64,000 bases of DNA from Apostichopus japonicus (GCF_037975245.1 NC_092578.1:15933821-15997820); one strand, 5' to 3'; positions 12,839-26,885 are shown, counted from the first letter of the stretch. Translations and numbers: made by a program. Notes: generated by a model from the letters alone, not told the origin.

Positions 12839-13161
12839 ACCGGTGTGACAGTGTAGAATCCCCACCCCGAGTACTTTAACCCCCGGTGTATGTTTTGCGA
12901 AGTGCTTGCGTGTCCTATGACAGTTTTGACCGGTTATACAGTCCAATTATGTAGGAACTTTTGCGGCTATCGTTGTATTACGCTGTTTGGTGTTTTGTAC
13001 GAATTATTTGTAAAATATACACGGTATGCCCTGTACACTGAGGCATACAGGAATATGTAATGCAACAGAGTTATTTTATCCGGTAGAATGTTTTGTACTA
13101 AACTATACTATCCCCCGGGTAATAATACTCATGGGAAGTTTTTTTACACTGTCACACCGGT
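12839..13161. mobile_element. TIR element, 17-bp perfect inverted ends (CCGGTGTGACAGTGTA family)
   Basis: The left end ACCGGTGTGACAGTGTA (12839-12855) is exactly inverted at 13145-13161. The interior has no coding capacity, so this is MITE-like. A second, truncated copy lies at 62721-62843. It shares the terminal word and, in reverse orientation, the GAGTTATTT-TATCCGGTAG...TATCCCCCGGG block near 13069-13117. I could not define a target-site duplication. Confidence 0.7.
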
Positions 13162-14116
<955 letters not shown>

Positions 14117-14575
14117 CAAGGATGTACCCGCACTGGGCGGCCCCGCCCAGTACTAAAAATTACGGCCCAGCACTGTCTTAAAAATCGTGAATCCCGCCCA
14201 GCACTATCTTCATCTAAAACCCCGACATTCCTAGCAATATATTCAACATAAATTGGGCCTAGCCTGTATGCCAAAATCATACATACTAATAATGCATCAG
14301 TTACGCATGCGAGAAACATTACTTACGGCTCTCAATCGGTCCCTTGTAAAATCTCTTTGAAACAAACTAATAACTTTTACCAAGTACGTAATATATTTCA
14401 CACAAAAAAATTAAAAATGTAAATTGTTAGCAAAACTAGTACTTGTTTATGTGCTTAAACCAAAAAAATGCTTAAAATTTTTCAAAGGGGAGGGGGACAC
14501 CCCTCCCCCTTAGACCCCTCCCCCAGGACGGCGATCAGTATACCCGGCACTCGGGAAATCCTGGGCACATCCCTG
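14117..14575. mobile_element. non-autonomous TIR element, 459 bp
   Basis: The left end CAAGGATGTACCC and the right end GGGCACATCCCTG are inverted copies (11 of 13 positions). ACTATA flanks both sides directly (14111-14116 and 14576-14581). The right half carries the G/C-rich foldback module (about 14478-14545) shared with the hAT-like elements at 2655, 2675, 50559 and 54511, here in the same orientation as the latter two. The 6-bp rather than 8-bp flank leaves the superfamily uncertain. Confidence 0.65.
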
Positions 14576-14779
14576 ACTATACTTGTTTTCTCTTTCTTTG
14601 TCAGATTTTAATAACTGATTTATCATTGCTAGTAGTCATCGACCACTTGACCAATCGACTAATACCACTGGAAACATGTATTTGTAATTTAACTGGTATT
14701 TACCTTAGCTAAGATGTAGGTCATTCTATACGGAAAACAATTAGGTTTGCCTTTATTGGAACAGTGCAACACTCAAGCG

Positions 14780-14783
<4 letters not shown>

Positions 14784-14876
<93 letters not shown>

Positions 14877-14886
14877 GTGTGTGTGT
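14784..14886. repeat. (TA)n followed by (TG)n microsatellite
   Basis: About 60 bp of alternating TA run directly into a TG/TATG tract. Reading frames across it, rich in Tyr-Ile and Cys-Val, are artefacts of the repeat. Confidence 0.95.
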
Positions 14887-17800
14887 TGCTATTATATATA
14901 TTCCTGTCTTTCAGTCAGGCGACATGGTTGTGATTTTATTGCCTGTCTTGTTTTTTTCTTTTTAAAGGAAAGTTATCGGTTTAACTAAGCCCTTGACCAC
15001 TGTTTTATAAGGCCTCTCTGATAATGTTACATTTCACTGGTATACCAGGTACTTGTAGGTCAGTATACACGTTAAACTGTTATCTCTATATCCTTGAGTT
15101 CTAACAAAACCAGCAAATAAGTCAACATATAATCAGTTATGTATACTTTATAATGCACATGACATGTGAGTTTAATTTTAGCCTTACTTACTGTTAATAA
15201 TAATAATACTAATCAGTTATTTTTACGAGGCTTAAGCGGCCACAAATGTGGGAGAAACCCGCAAGGGTTTATGGAATACAACTGACACGTCGAGTGGCTT
15301 CCAATTCAACATTTCGACTCAAATTTGGAATCTTTTTCAATTTAGAAAGTCATTTGTTACTTTCCGTTCTTACTGTCACTTACCATTACTTACCCGTTGC
15401 TGTATCTTACATTTACTGACCGTTACGTAGGCCTATACTGTTTCTTACCGCTAGTTATTATTATTTACTGTTACTTACCGATTCTTGTTGTTACTTATCT
15501 TCCCTGACTGTTACTTCCCGTTTAATACTTGACTAGTGAAGCCTTCAACCAGGGCTTCACATGGCTTCACATTATCTTACGGTAAATATGGATCATCAAC
15601 TAATAATATTAAAAACATTTTTGTGCGGTTTCGATTCCCCACATATTTTACCATTTAGTTCCACAACAAAGATCAACCTATACAAATGTGTTTGTATGTA
15701 TGCGTGTGTTTGTATGTATGTGTGTTCGTTTGTGAGTTTGTCTAAAAGCGTCTTCAGACCACGATATTTGCCTTTATTGTCCCCAATTTGACCTCAAACC
15801 GGTTCCGCCCTTGAAAATTGATTACTAAACCAAGAAAATGAAAAACCCCAAAACGTGTTCATAATTCAACAGAATAGAATTTATTATTACACTTCCTCCG
15901 GTGAACTTGTTATCTCCGTGTATGATTCTATATTTAGCTTTACTTTCTTCGTAGAGTGTATTAATATGTTCGATTAACCCTCACTTGTTATTCCTTTGTT
16001 TTTAGTCTCAACCTTCCCCCCTCCCCTATTTCCACCAAGAGCGCATCCGCAAATGAACATTATCAATCACCCTATATTAAGCCTTAAATGTTATCGATTT
16101 TATATGCTTTGTATACGTAATCCCGTTCTGACATGTTTAATCCATGCAGCCTAGCCCTAACCCTATATATTGCTTGCCGCTCGGGCTTATTTCCATATAC
16201 CAACACCGTCTTCTCAACTTTATAGCATTACCATGGTATCACGGAACTTTTACAATACGTTCAATCATAGAGCTGTCTAAATGGCAGCTCTCTGGACCAA
16301 TCAGAGTACTTTCACGCTTCAATACTCTCAATATGCCCCGCCTACTTTCACTTCGTCAACCTGCACTGTGTGTAGTAGTAATAGTAAGTATGCCTAATTC
16401 ATTCACCACAGTTGTCCAAATAGCATCACTGGTTTATCACTTTTTGGTAAATCATTTAGCATCACAGCTCGTCGTCTGATCTATACATATTCAACTGGAT
16501 GGATTAACGGAATATTTGAAGTTTTTCATTTTTTTGGGGAAGTTTCAATCTAGTCCAGTTTTGTCGTTAATATAGCAGTAGTCTGATAGCTCAACCATTG
16601 GCGATATTTTTTTTTTCAAACTTTCGCAAATAATTTTTCTCATTGGAATATTTGTCACACTCTAATAAGCTATTGGAAAACGAATCCCTGAATAACAAAA
16701 GCTGTTGGAGAAATTTCATCCATGTCCAATCCCGGCTACCCCCGCAAAAGAGGTTATACATTTAATGATAAAACCACAACAGTAGCTGGATTTATAACTA
16801 CCTAGTTTTCAAGCGAAGATGTCGGGTCTTTCACGGTTTTCTCTTCGGATCAGGAATTACTAAGCAGACGGTGTACGGGGTGGGACTACACCCCCACTTG
16901 GACATTGATTATCCTTACCATCTCAGCCGTTTCTTTCGCTAACTCTGGTAAGTTTTTGTATCACAGTTTGTAGCAAGTAGACCATAATACACAAAAAGGA
17001 TACTTGATAATCCCCCACAGAAGCCCGATAGTGGTTCGTAACGCTTGGATTCGCCTACACACGTGGTGTTTGTGTGGTCTTTTCTGACAATCTTTAGCGT
17101 AGATTGTCCCTGGTTTATATGGTGGTATGCTTGGTTACGTTCGTAACAACAACAAAAAAGTAGTTACAATAAATACAAGCCCTATTGACTGAAAAAGTTC
17201 TTTTTCTTCTTCTTCTCCATTCACCTCTAGTGAGGTTAATAATTCCAGGTCTACAGTGACAAAATGGCATTTATAAGGCTACATTGATGCTCAAAAAAAA
17301 AAAAAAGTTAGGAGGGGAGAGTATACAAACCTCATTATTAACGTGCTCAAAATTGTTTCCCAACGTATTTTCAACTGGTGGATTTTAAACCGCCAAATTG
17401 TTCTCAAGTTTTGCATATCGTTAAATTTAGACCGCTATACATACGGTCTCGGGGAGTGAAAATGACTTGAAAAGTAGTTCGAAAACTGAAACTGAAACTG
17501 ACAACTATATAGGTTTCGAGTTGGTACATCATGCGGTGACCGTAATTTGACTCTCTAGCATATTTGGGTACAATGCTTCTGGTCAGTAATAACCATATGA
17601 TACCCCAACCCTGCTGATATGGTATCCCCGACTTACGAAACCCACTGATTACTATGTCAGGTATCATGTTTTCTTATATATGAACGAGAGCCAAAACACG
17701 ACCCTCCCTTCCTCTCCCCTCCTTTCTTCCCCATTCCCGCCAACACAACCTACCCCTAATGCCCAGTAGGTGATGAACGTGACTTGATCCCTCTAGAACT

Positions 17801-18582
17801 AAGTTTGACTCGCCGAGTTGATTCGGTGCATCTCAGATTTATGTTCTTAACCTTACTGTTTTTCAAACAGGGCGTATATACTCATTCGAGACATTTCTGT
17901 CTCATTCGACTATTTTCATGTTCCATTTTGTCAGATTGCAACCCCCAATCCCTTCCTCCTTCCCATTCTCAGCTTTCCTGTAAAATAACCTAAACAATTA
18001 TAACCTTTCAGGTAAGATTGTGATCGCGTTTCTGTTATCCGAACTTAAAAAAAATCCAGAAAATACGAAATCGAGACTGTCCATAATCGTTTTTCTTTTG
18101 TGGAGGGAGGGGGAGGTTGTTGTTGTTGTTGAGGAGGGTGGGGGTCCATGTTCTGGGGAGTTACGGTATTTATTCATCATCAGTGCATGTCAATCCAACT
18201 TGTTTAAAGTTAATTAATATTACGCCTAAGTATAATACAAACTAAACGAAAAAGGGGAAAAAATATGATTACCCATGCATACTCAAGCAATTCCCGAAGT
18301 TGAAACAAAGGTATCAACACCTTGCTCAGAGATAATCGAGAATTTTCACTGCCACCGTCCAAAAAAAAATTCCCCGTGTGCAATCCTTTACTTGTAAATA
18401 CCAACACAGAAAGTTGACCAGCGGGGGATTATAAATCAATTATCAACAACTTTGACAAGAGTAAAGAACTTCGTTGAGCTAAAATCAAATTAGATATGAT
18501 GACATACAAGAAACATTCCCGAATCAGGATCTTTAATCATGTAATTTTTTCCCGGTTTGACGTGAGCATCTGGTAGTGAATT

Positions 18583-18635
18583 GGGGTGGGGTTGGGTGGG
18601 GTGGGGTGGGTGGGTGGGTTTTGTGGGGTGGGGTG
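18583..18635 (+). repeat. G-rich GGGGTGGGGT/GGGTGGGT tract
   Basis: Consecutive runs of three or four G are separated by single T bases, followed by a short TA tract. Four or more closely spaced G-runs fit the pattern of a potential G-quadruplex. Whether it folds in vivo cannot be told from sequence. Confidence 0.7.
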
Positions 18636-20065
18636 ATATATATATATATATGTAGCTTATAAATTACAATTTGGGTCCAACAGACCTGTAATGCGAGTAT
18701 AAACAGCATGAGTACAGATAGAATCTCTCTTGGGTACTCATAGTCAAGTGAGATTCGAGTACAAGGATCTCAGCTCGAGTAGGAGTAGGTAGCATTGTAC
18801 TAATATCTGTCATGATATTGCCCCCCCCCGCCCTCCCCTCCCCAAGTGGCCCGAGTACGAGTACACGTCCACATGGATGAGTACCAATGTAGGAAACTAA
18901 GCTCGAAGTCGGGTATACTATAGTATACGGACTTATTACAAGTCTGGAGGCCACTTGTGATGTTTTACACGACATTCATCTATACATATATACATACACA
19001 CGCAGTGTTACGATGTTCGATGCGTGTAAATATTCTAATTTAGACTTCCAATGTTCCCCTGGGATTTTGTTTAAAAATTCCCTCGAAATGAAAGGATCAA
19101 TAGCTGTAAACTACGGTACTAGTAATATATATCGGTTTGTCGAATTCTCTAGAGCTTCTTTATGCATCGATTGAATCCTTTACGTTTGTATAGCAGCTAA
19201 CACAAATTAAATTAAAGTTACATCTTTTAATTGCATCGGAAGCTTTTGTCCCGAGACCCTGACCCAGCTAAATGTCTTTTAAATCTGTCTTAACTCATAA
19301 TAGCACAATGTAATTACTTTTCCGTTCAAGAGTATATATAGAGGGACATGAACACAGTGAAACTATACCGTAACTAATACCACACCATGGAAGTATATAT
19401 ATTGGGCACCCTGCCATGGTAGAATACTTCCATACTCATATAGGCCTATATACATCTCACAACTTATAAACAACAACTTACATACAAAATATTTCCATTT
19501 GCAATTTTCCTTTATTTTTCTTTTTTCCCTTCTTTTTTCTATCATCTCTAATACCAGAATTCCATGCCAACATATATTAACGATACCATATAGAGGCAAA
19601 TTTCGTTAAGAAAAAACGGAGGAAAAATTAAACTTTTAAAACTTTCCAATATGATTTTTGTATATGTATTTACTACGAGTATATTTCGATGTGATAACTG
19701 ACAGGGAGACGAATAGTGTTACCGTTTGGAGAAAAAATATATATTTTGCGTAATTTTCATAAGATTTTTTAGAAATTATACCACAATTTTAAACGAAACT
19801 CAGAAAGTTGCTTTAGCTCGCCACACACACACATTGCCACCCAAATCATCTCACTGTTTCAGTATGTAGCTTTCCGTATATTAACACGCAATACATGATT
19901 TTGCGTTGAGATTGGTTTTTTTTTTTTTTTTTTTTTTTGTATATAACAATATCAAAATTCCATAACGACGTAGCTCATAATGCCTGCTTAGTTAAGTATT
20001 AAAATGTCCATTTTAAAATAAAGAAATTCGATAAACAGAGGAAAAAAACCTTTAATTCTTCTCGC

Positions 20066-20076
20066 GGATTCGAACC
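20066..20076 (-). other. isolated Pol III B-box-like motif
   Basis: GGATTCGAACC is the reverse complement of the consensus B box GGTTCGAATCC. I could not find a matching A box at the right distance, so at most this is a remnant of a tRNA-derived SINE. Confidence 0.35.
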
Positions 20077-22163
20077 CGTGCGCCCACCCCCCCCCACCCA
20101 CCCCCACTCCACTATCTGTATGCGGCTATACTTAAAACTATACTTAGCTACGGATACTATATATTATGTCCAGTTGTTCGCATCAGTAAAGCGAGCTTGA
20201 TATTTAGTATATATGCTTCGCCATGCAGTATGTGATCGAAATAATTAATACTGGTCCCTGTTTTTTTGACATTTATGTTAAACAACAGATCAATAAAAAT
20301 GATGTTATACAAACTGATGACGTCATTGAAAAGATTATATAACACGGTCCTTTATACTTTTACTTGTACTAAAATAGTGTATATGTTACTTATATAAACC
20401 CTTAAAGATATCATGTCTTTTTTAACCACTGCATGGAAGTCACTACCAGTGCAATTCTTTGTGGCTTTGAGCTTAAAGCAAGATATAAATAATATAAAAT
20501 ATTAAATATGCCATTTCCTCAAAGTTTTTGCTTTCTTAGTTTATAGTCTTTTCCCCTTGACATTATAGCTGATTATCGAATTACGCAGACATCACACTTT
20601 GAGCAAAATTACCTCAGAGACAAAACTAAATATTTATTATCAAATATTATTGGTAATCATGTGTGACCAATGTTCATTATATGGTACTCTGACTTGCACT
20701 AGAAAGTTAGAAAATGGTGCACCCATGCTCAAAATTTCAACAAACTTATTATATCACCCATCACAGAATAATGATTTGCCCACACGGAGATGTTTTAACT
20801 GTCTGTTTTAATAATCTTCAATGGCGGATGAAAGCCAATCTAGGTAAAAAAAAAAAAAAACTTTTGAAATCTTCGAGCCATTGTAGCATGCTAAGACTTT
20901 TGGACAATATCGACGACCTATTTTCATCTTGATTTGTGTGTGTAAGGATTCGGAATATGGGGACATAAAGTGGAAATTTGAGTTTTTCGAGTTTTTTTAA
21001 AAATGTTAAAAGTTTGTTAAGAGACAATGCTTAGGGCTCTTTGAAAAGACGGAGGAACATAGTTTAAAGACTCTACACAGCTGAAGTGCTCACAACAATT
21101 TTAATTAAAACATAAAAATAAAAAAAAATAATCAGAGGTTAAAATTCATTTGGTTTTGTCTGCAAAAGAGGAAACATATAATAGGCTTACTTCAGTGTAC
21201 TGTGGAACATTTCATTCACGCGGTTTTCGAGAGAACTTTTTAAAGTTGGTATATGCTTTGTAAAAGTTTGTACCACTAAAGGTGAATTCGAAGCCACCCA
21301 GTATGGTATACTACAGAAAGCAGATTGACGGCATTTGGCATTCACCAATCAGTAATACTTTTTAAGAAAAAGTCGCCCAGGAAAGAACCTGGGCACGAAC
21401 ACAAAACTACCGAACGACTGATCCGCTCTCAACCCCAGTCCCCTTGCATCGGGACTGTGACTGTGTGATCATCGTCGGGTGTGCATCATCATTCCCCTCG
21501 AAAGGGAACAGATACTACACATGATCTTAGCCACTTAAATACTTTTCCGTCCCGCATGCACTCGCCGACTGCCACAACCATGAAGTACTTACCGAATATA
21601 AGGTCCACCAGTAAAAGGGAAGTATTGTAGGCATTGCAACACAATGACCCACGTTAGCCAGAGCACTGCATGAAGAAGGGGAAAAAAAGGAAGAAATAAA
21701 AAAGGGTGACCAGTTCTCAATGTGTGACTCAGGCTATGATAAAGAATATCGGAATTCTGGAAACAATAGATCGGAACTTCCAGCTGGTTATGTTTGCTAA
21801 CACCTGCCATGCAATGATGCGGCAAACGAAAATAAATATATACACAATACAGGCACGTATATGTATTATACCGATCTGAACGAAGAACATCATATAGTAC
21901 TAGACACTATAAAAGTTTTTTTTTCTTTCGACTCATCTGCATAGAATTTGAAAAACTTTTCACAACAGATGACGCCTATACTGAGCACAATAATTTAATT
22001 TGCATAATAGAATCGGGACGTATCATTGTCAATTTAATACTGGTATCGTATGTCCACTTATACCATTAGCAACTATACTTAAACATCTGTGGGTTGGTGT
22101 AAAACTGTAAAACTATATTAGGTCCCTTATACCATGCGGGACCTAGTAATTAGATAATTATAT

Positions 22164-22184
22164 GATCTAACCCCGGGTTAGATC
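22164..22184. repeat. perfect hairpin, 10-bp arms
   Basis: GATCTAACCC and GGGTTAGATC flank a single C. About 40 bp upstream, another short inverted repeat pairs TAGGTCCC with GGGACCTA. No flanking duplication was seen. Confidence 0.6.
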
Positions 22185-22434
22185 TTGCATGGGTTTGGGG
22201 TAAGGTTTGAGTCGACTTATGGCCTATAACTGTTACGTCATAATGCTGTGTTGAGGACGAGTGAGTTTATATAGGCTTATAATGTAGCTTCTACCAACCA
22301 TGGTTAGTTTACCCCACCCCAACCCCTCCCTATCGTATCGCTAATTATTAACTTCTATAATATTTTTCATTTTATCTGAAAATTAATACCGGAGCTTTGA
22401 TTGAGTCTACATGTTGATGCCGACCTTATATAAC

Positions 22435-22460
22435 CATGGAGGTCTGTTTTTACCTCCATG
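22435..22460. mobile_element. 26-bp micro-hairpin flanked by 7-bp direct repeats (site 2)
   Basis: CATGGAGGT and ACCTCCATG are perfect 9-bp arms around the loop CTGTTTTT. ATATAAC lies immediately on both sides (22428-22434 and 22461-22467). Relative to the 42-bp copy at 3705 it looks like an internal deletion that keeps the right-hand CTGTTTTTACCTCCATG. Confidence 0.65.
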
Positions 22461-22467
22461 ATATAAC

Positions 22468-24038
22468 TCTCATTTGCTAGGCCAACCACTGCCTTCCATT
22501 TTTCACACGGTTAGCTCAAAGACGTCTTCTGTTACAATGGTCCATACTGCATTGTCGTGTAATGTAGACCTGCTTCGATATGTTATGAAGTGGAAAGAAA
22601 GTTCAATTGTCGAGCAAGTTTATACGATCAAAATAAGAGAAAGCCATTGTCTTCTCCTTGTCTTTCCTAATGAAGTGTGTGTTCCAGGATGTGGTAGTTA
22701 CATGGCTGAAAAAAGGGTTAATCTTCCTCACAAATACTACATAGTAAGCCCTTGTTAATGGGTTCCGCGATACTTGTGTACACGCAAAAGCCACACGCGT
22801 TTTATTAACACTAACGGATTTGTTACTACCGATGACTCACCGTCTATTGTTATGCGCAGCACCTGGGCGTACGTATAGCACAAGCTTGTCCATTCATAAA
22901 AAAAAAAGCAATGAAAAACAATACTGCTACTTACAGTCATACAAGGCGTGACGAATTACGAGACGAAATAAGAAAATATGGTAACAATGAGAGAAAAAGT
23001 TAAACAATGTTTGATTCATTATAAAATTGTAGTCTTTGTCATAGCAGCTGCTGTGTTAGTTTAGTAACAATATATATCTCACAGTATACTCCCAACCCAG
23101 CGGTGATTCAATCTTGCGAGCTATTGTGCGGGCAGATGGGTCATGTATTTGTTCTGCATGATGCATATATCCAAAAACAGATGATATGGGGGACACTAAT
23201 GTTGTTCATACGGCATATTTACAACATGTGTGTATAGAACATGTGGTACAGTTCACATGCAGATGTCGATCGATCCTGTGGGTCAAGACTAATTACAGAA
23301 TGTTGAAAATAAAAAATAAAATAGAACAAAATTGTCGGTAATCAATAATGTGTTTCATGTTACGCACTTCTGCACTGGTTATATAGAAAGTTTAAAGGTT
23401 AGGCCACATAATACAACATATTTTCATTTTTAGATTGTTTTACAAAGTTGCTATGGGATTTGTAAAGGTGTAGGATATATACCGGTAAGTCGCGGGGAAA
23501 AACATCGTCTACATATCGTACGTGATCACTTCACTTATGTGGTCAGTACTGCAGTTCTTCTAGTCCATTCTATGAGATTGGGAATATAGTATCTATAGGA
23601 CTTAATAATAAAGTCAGGCCCCGGTGTGCCCATTATGCGTACTATGCGGCTGCCCTATATAAGGCGGCAAAATTCGAAGGCGACGAACCCGCAAAAGGCT
23701 ACTCCTAAATAAAGTCCTTGATTCGCCTCTTTAGCTCTATCATTCAGATCCATGCCCCCTTCCTTAATCAGTCGGGGGAAACTTATACATCCTCTCCCAT
23801 ACCTCTGAAATTCAGTGCACGTCACTGGCATGTGTTGTATCACTGTAGTATATCAGCACTGAACTTTAGTTTTTAGTTCATTTTTGTCCAAAATGTTAAA
23901 GAACAACAACAGTGAAGTTGCGTGGCTTGCTTGATTTATTTTTAAATTGATTATGTTAACAAGTTTGTAATGCCTATTGTTAACATCAACAATTCTTGGA
24001 GCAGGTCACATTATATTTGTGTGGAGTGTATATGTGCG
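22468..24038. other. non-coding DNA, no gene recognised
   Basis: Only short frames are present, the largest 94 codons at 22474-22758, with no recognisable family. No repeat or RNA gene was identified. Confidence 0.5.
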
Positions 24039-24266
24039 GAGTGTATAGCCTAGTGGTTAACGCCGGCGTCTCCCAGTCATGAGATCCCCGGTTCGAATCC
24101 CCGCCGACAGCAATGTGTGTCGTCTGGCAAGGGTGTTGTTCAATAACAACTTCCCGACATGGACGTTAAAATGGATGTGTGCCGAGAGATTGGCTTCGGT
24201 CAGCTTGCGAGTCTACAAGCCTCCATGGCTTCTTTCGCGAGTTCCTGCTTGCGGGAAGATCACATA

Positions 24267-24297
<31 letters not shown>
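24039..24297 (+). mobile_element. tRNA-derived SINE with (ACAT)n tail
   Basis: An A-box-like motif TAGCCTAGTGG (24046-24056) and a B box GGTTCGAATCC (24090-24100) are spaced as in a tRNA gene. The cloverleaf is imperfect and about 150 bp of unrelated body follows, so this is a SINE rather than a functional tRNA. The body has inverted words (GCGAG...CTCGC-like and GCTTGCGGGAAG), and the element ends in a tetranucleotide ACAT tail at about 24268-24297. Pol III transcription from the internal promoter is the usual mode for such elements. Frames of 93-110 codons across it are not genes. Confidence 0.8.
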
Positions 24298-25029
24298 TTT
24301 GAATCATATTCTATGTTGTTCTTCTTGCTTGTCAGTGGAAACTATCGTAATAATATTTCACGTGATCACGTTCCTATCTGTATTCGATGTAAAACATTAT
24401 CTTACAAATAAAAGATGGTATACACATGATCGATATAAGAAATGTGACACTTTTACATGATTTTTTTAGATATAACATAAATATATTATCATATACATTC
24501 ATGCTCTTCATATGATATCTTTTCTCAAATCTTCTACAAGTTTCTTCCTACCTTATATAATAGACGAAAACTTGTCGCTGTTGCCAAATCGATCGCTCGT
24601 GTAAATAAACCACGTAACACATTTTTACTTGTGTAAGAGTACCGTAACTGCGTGTGAGAAAGGTAACACGGTAACAGTTACGATGGAGTGGGATTTAACA
24701 GGCTTACAAGTGTTAACGTATAGTGGTTCTTGATAATATTTTCAACAAAAGACAGAGACTGTATTGGTTGGAGCAAAGAACCTGGCAGAATTAAAATCCC
24801 ACTATACCTATGGCCTATATAGATTAACCAAAGTGCAGGGTATAGGCCTGTTCGAGCCGTACGCCCGCAAACCCGATTAGTAAACAACTTAATTGTGTGA
24901 CATTTCTTTACCATATGCCGCATTGAAATCTTTCGTAGGCTTGGCTTGCCCGTGTGCCATCAATAGGTCTGTATACGTTTCGGTAAAGGAATGCATGGGA
25001 TTAAGCAGATTCACATACGCATTGTCTAA
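24298..25029. other. region just upstream of the GPCR exon
   Basis: No coding exon is recognised. If the acceptor at 25061-25062 is used, this is the 3' part of a 5'-UTR intron and the first exon and promoter lie further upstream. I could not identify them. Confidence 0.45.
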
Positions 25030-25062
25030 TCTGTCTCTCCTTTTCTCTCTCTCTCTCGTCAG
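25030..25062 (+). other. candidate splice acceptor in the GPCR 5' UTR
   Basis: An almost uninterrupted pyrimidine tract (TCTGTCTCTCC...CTCTCTCTCG) ends in TCAG at 25062. An in-frame TGA at 25114-25116 lies between it and the ATG at 25162, so the exon starting at 25063 would open with about 99 nt of 5' UTR. A spliced leader exon is therefore likely, but transcript data are absent. Confidence 0.6.
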
Positions 25063-25161
25063 ACCACTACCGCGTATTTTACAGATTTCCCTGTTCGGTT
25101 GATCCCGCCTTTCTGAACCCATTATCTTTCTCTGAGGAATTTATTATCGCTAAACGTCATC

Positions 25162-25913
25162 ATGGGTGAAGCGCATCCAAGCCTTCCAGCCGTCGTTGAG
25201 GAAACCGACGAAGAAATAGCTTTCCATTTTTCGGATACCCGACAGAGAACGATAGTAGCGTCCATGTTCATACTTGTGGCAATAATTGGCACTTTGGGTA
25301 ACTTTTTAGTCATTTTTGCTGTCATAATTTCAAAGAAATTAAGGACTGCAACTAATGCCTTCGTCGTTAACTTAGCAGTTGCGGATCTACTGACGGCGTT
25401 GTGTGTCCCATGGAACGCCGTAGCTCTATTGGGCTTTGAGGGACTACCGGTCCCAGAACCATTTTGTACCGTCGCCGCGGGGGTGATGTTTACCTGTGTA
25501 GGGTGCAGTTTATATACCCTCGCATCGATTGCTGTCAACAGGCTTATCCTGATCACCAGGCCGCTTCATGTTTACAAAAAACTATTCCGACCTAAATTTA
25601 TTATGACGACAATTATGTTCATTTGGTTGATACCGCTTTGTTTAGCGGTGGTGCCGCCATTCTTTGGTGCTGGGGCTCTCGGTTACAATGAAAAGTACCA
25701 TACATGCAGTGGTAAATCCGCGCATAAGAATTCTAACACCTATGACGTCATTCAAGCCCTTGGACTGTATCCTATACCATTGGTTACCATTATAGGTTGT
25801 TACGTCATTATTTATGTTCATGTTCGAAAACACGTGCAGAAGATGAGAAGGAAAGAACGAGAAGGAACCGAACTGTCTTATTCTGCTTCCGGGTCATTCG
25901 TAGAGAATAATAG
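25162..25913 (+). CDS. class A GPCR, coding exon 1 (residues 1-250; TM1-TM5)
   Basis: This exon encodes the first two thirds of a seven-helix receptor of the plasma membrane. Hallmarks seen are GTLGN with N47 (1.50), LAVADL with D75 (2.50), C102 (3.25) pairing with C182 in the second extracellular loop, W155 (4.50), and P206 with Y214 (5.50/5.58). The end of TM3 reads N126-R127-L128 instead of DRY. Approximate helices are 31-56, 64-88, 99-125, 146-167 and 196-221. The N-terminus is 30 residues, without a signal peptide or N-glycosylation sequon. The start is supported by A at -3, G at +4 and an in-frame stop 48 nt upstream. The exon ends in AATAG|GTAAGT after two bases of codon 251; unspliced, the frame stops at once (25915-25917). 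The NR motif and loop patterns recall melatonin and Tre1/Moody/GPR84-like receptors. The ligand is unknown. Confidence 0.93.
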
Positions 25914-25917
25914 GTAA

Positions 25918-26877
25918 GTTTGCGACTCATTATTGTTTGGAAGTTGTAAGTCTACTTGGTGGTCTTGCGTCGACCCCTGTTCGCTCTTGGTCCATTAACG
26001 TCAAACTAGCCAGTCAATATAATTTATTAATCGCACATTCTATCGTAAGACACATGCATTGGAGACGACCCAACCCAACCCAACCCTACCCTACACCACC
26101 GATTAATCAAATAAAGTGGCTGGACTACTTAGACTAACACACTTACACACAGAGGTCAGCATTAGGTCAGTTCCTCAGATCACACAACATTAAATTGAAT
26201 ATAGAACAACAGAAAACCTTTGTGGCGTCAATTGACATGTCTACAATGCATTACAAGGTTAGCATATATGGGCAACAGGTATTGATAAAATTTTAAGAGA
26301 AAGTCATGGTTTCACAAAACGAAACAATCATTAAAATTTAGGCTTATATTCATGAGCCGACGTCATCGTCAACTTAGACTTAAAGGAGCATACCATAGAG
26401 TAAGCATATAATGCTGCATAGCACGACTATCTTGAAAAACGAAATAGCTATATTCATAACATTGCTAGCGCACAATGATTGCTTCCGTTTTTCTCGGGCT
26501 AAAATAAACATTAAGACTGAACGTCTATACCTAAAGTCTTTTTTTTTTTGTTATTTAATTAAATTGCAGAGGAATAATTGAATGATAAACTTTTGTCGAG
26601 AACGCTATACAGTCTTATATAGCTGCCGGAGTGCCGTATATAAGCCTGTATTAAAACTTTATGTAACGGAACGTGGGTTATATAGTTTTGCGGGTATAGA
26701 TAAATACTAATTAAGTCTCAAAGACGTAATCAATTTGTCTGGAAGAGAAATCAGTAGCATGATAAGATGAATATTGTTTTTAAGACATATACGGGACAGT
26801 ATCAATTCAGTATGGTACCTTTACAAGAGTTTTAAATGTCCATGTACACCTATACATAGTTGGCGATTTAACCTATC
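25918..26877. other. intron 5' part, nothing recognised
   Basis: No conserved frame, RNA gene or clear repeat was seen. There are only a short run of CCCAACCCTACC-like words near 26065-26095 and a T run at 26539-26549. Confidence 0.5.
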
Positions 26878-26885
26878 AGGGGTGT

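Larger units (their letters stand above)
14887..22427. other. long non-coding stretch, no gene recognised
   Basis: There is no frame with recognisable homology; the largest is 111 codons at 16144-16479 (+) and is not supported. Minor features are an ISRE-like run of GAAACT words at 17481-17500, a G-rich tract at about 18583-18635, a GAGTAC-rich patch at about 18690-18935, a T run at 19917-19938 and a lone B-box-like motif at 20066-20076 on the minus strand. Confidence 0.55.

Noticed and set aside
19386-19433. Possible fourth micro-hairpin (CATGGAAGTAT...ATACTTCCAT)
   Set aside because: The arms pair, but the loop is long, the terminal word differs and no flanking direct repeat was found.
24039-24110. 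Functional tRNA gene
   Set aside because: A and B boxes are present, but the stems do not pair properly and a SINE body and ACAT tail follow.
24268-24297. CRISPR-like short repeats
   Set aside because: They are a simple tetranucleotide tail; no repeat-spacer structure exists anywhere in the window and the DNA is eukaryotic.
25122-25556. 144-codon frame antisense to the GPCR exon
   Set aside because: It is a shadow of the strong coding sequence on the other strand.
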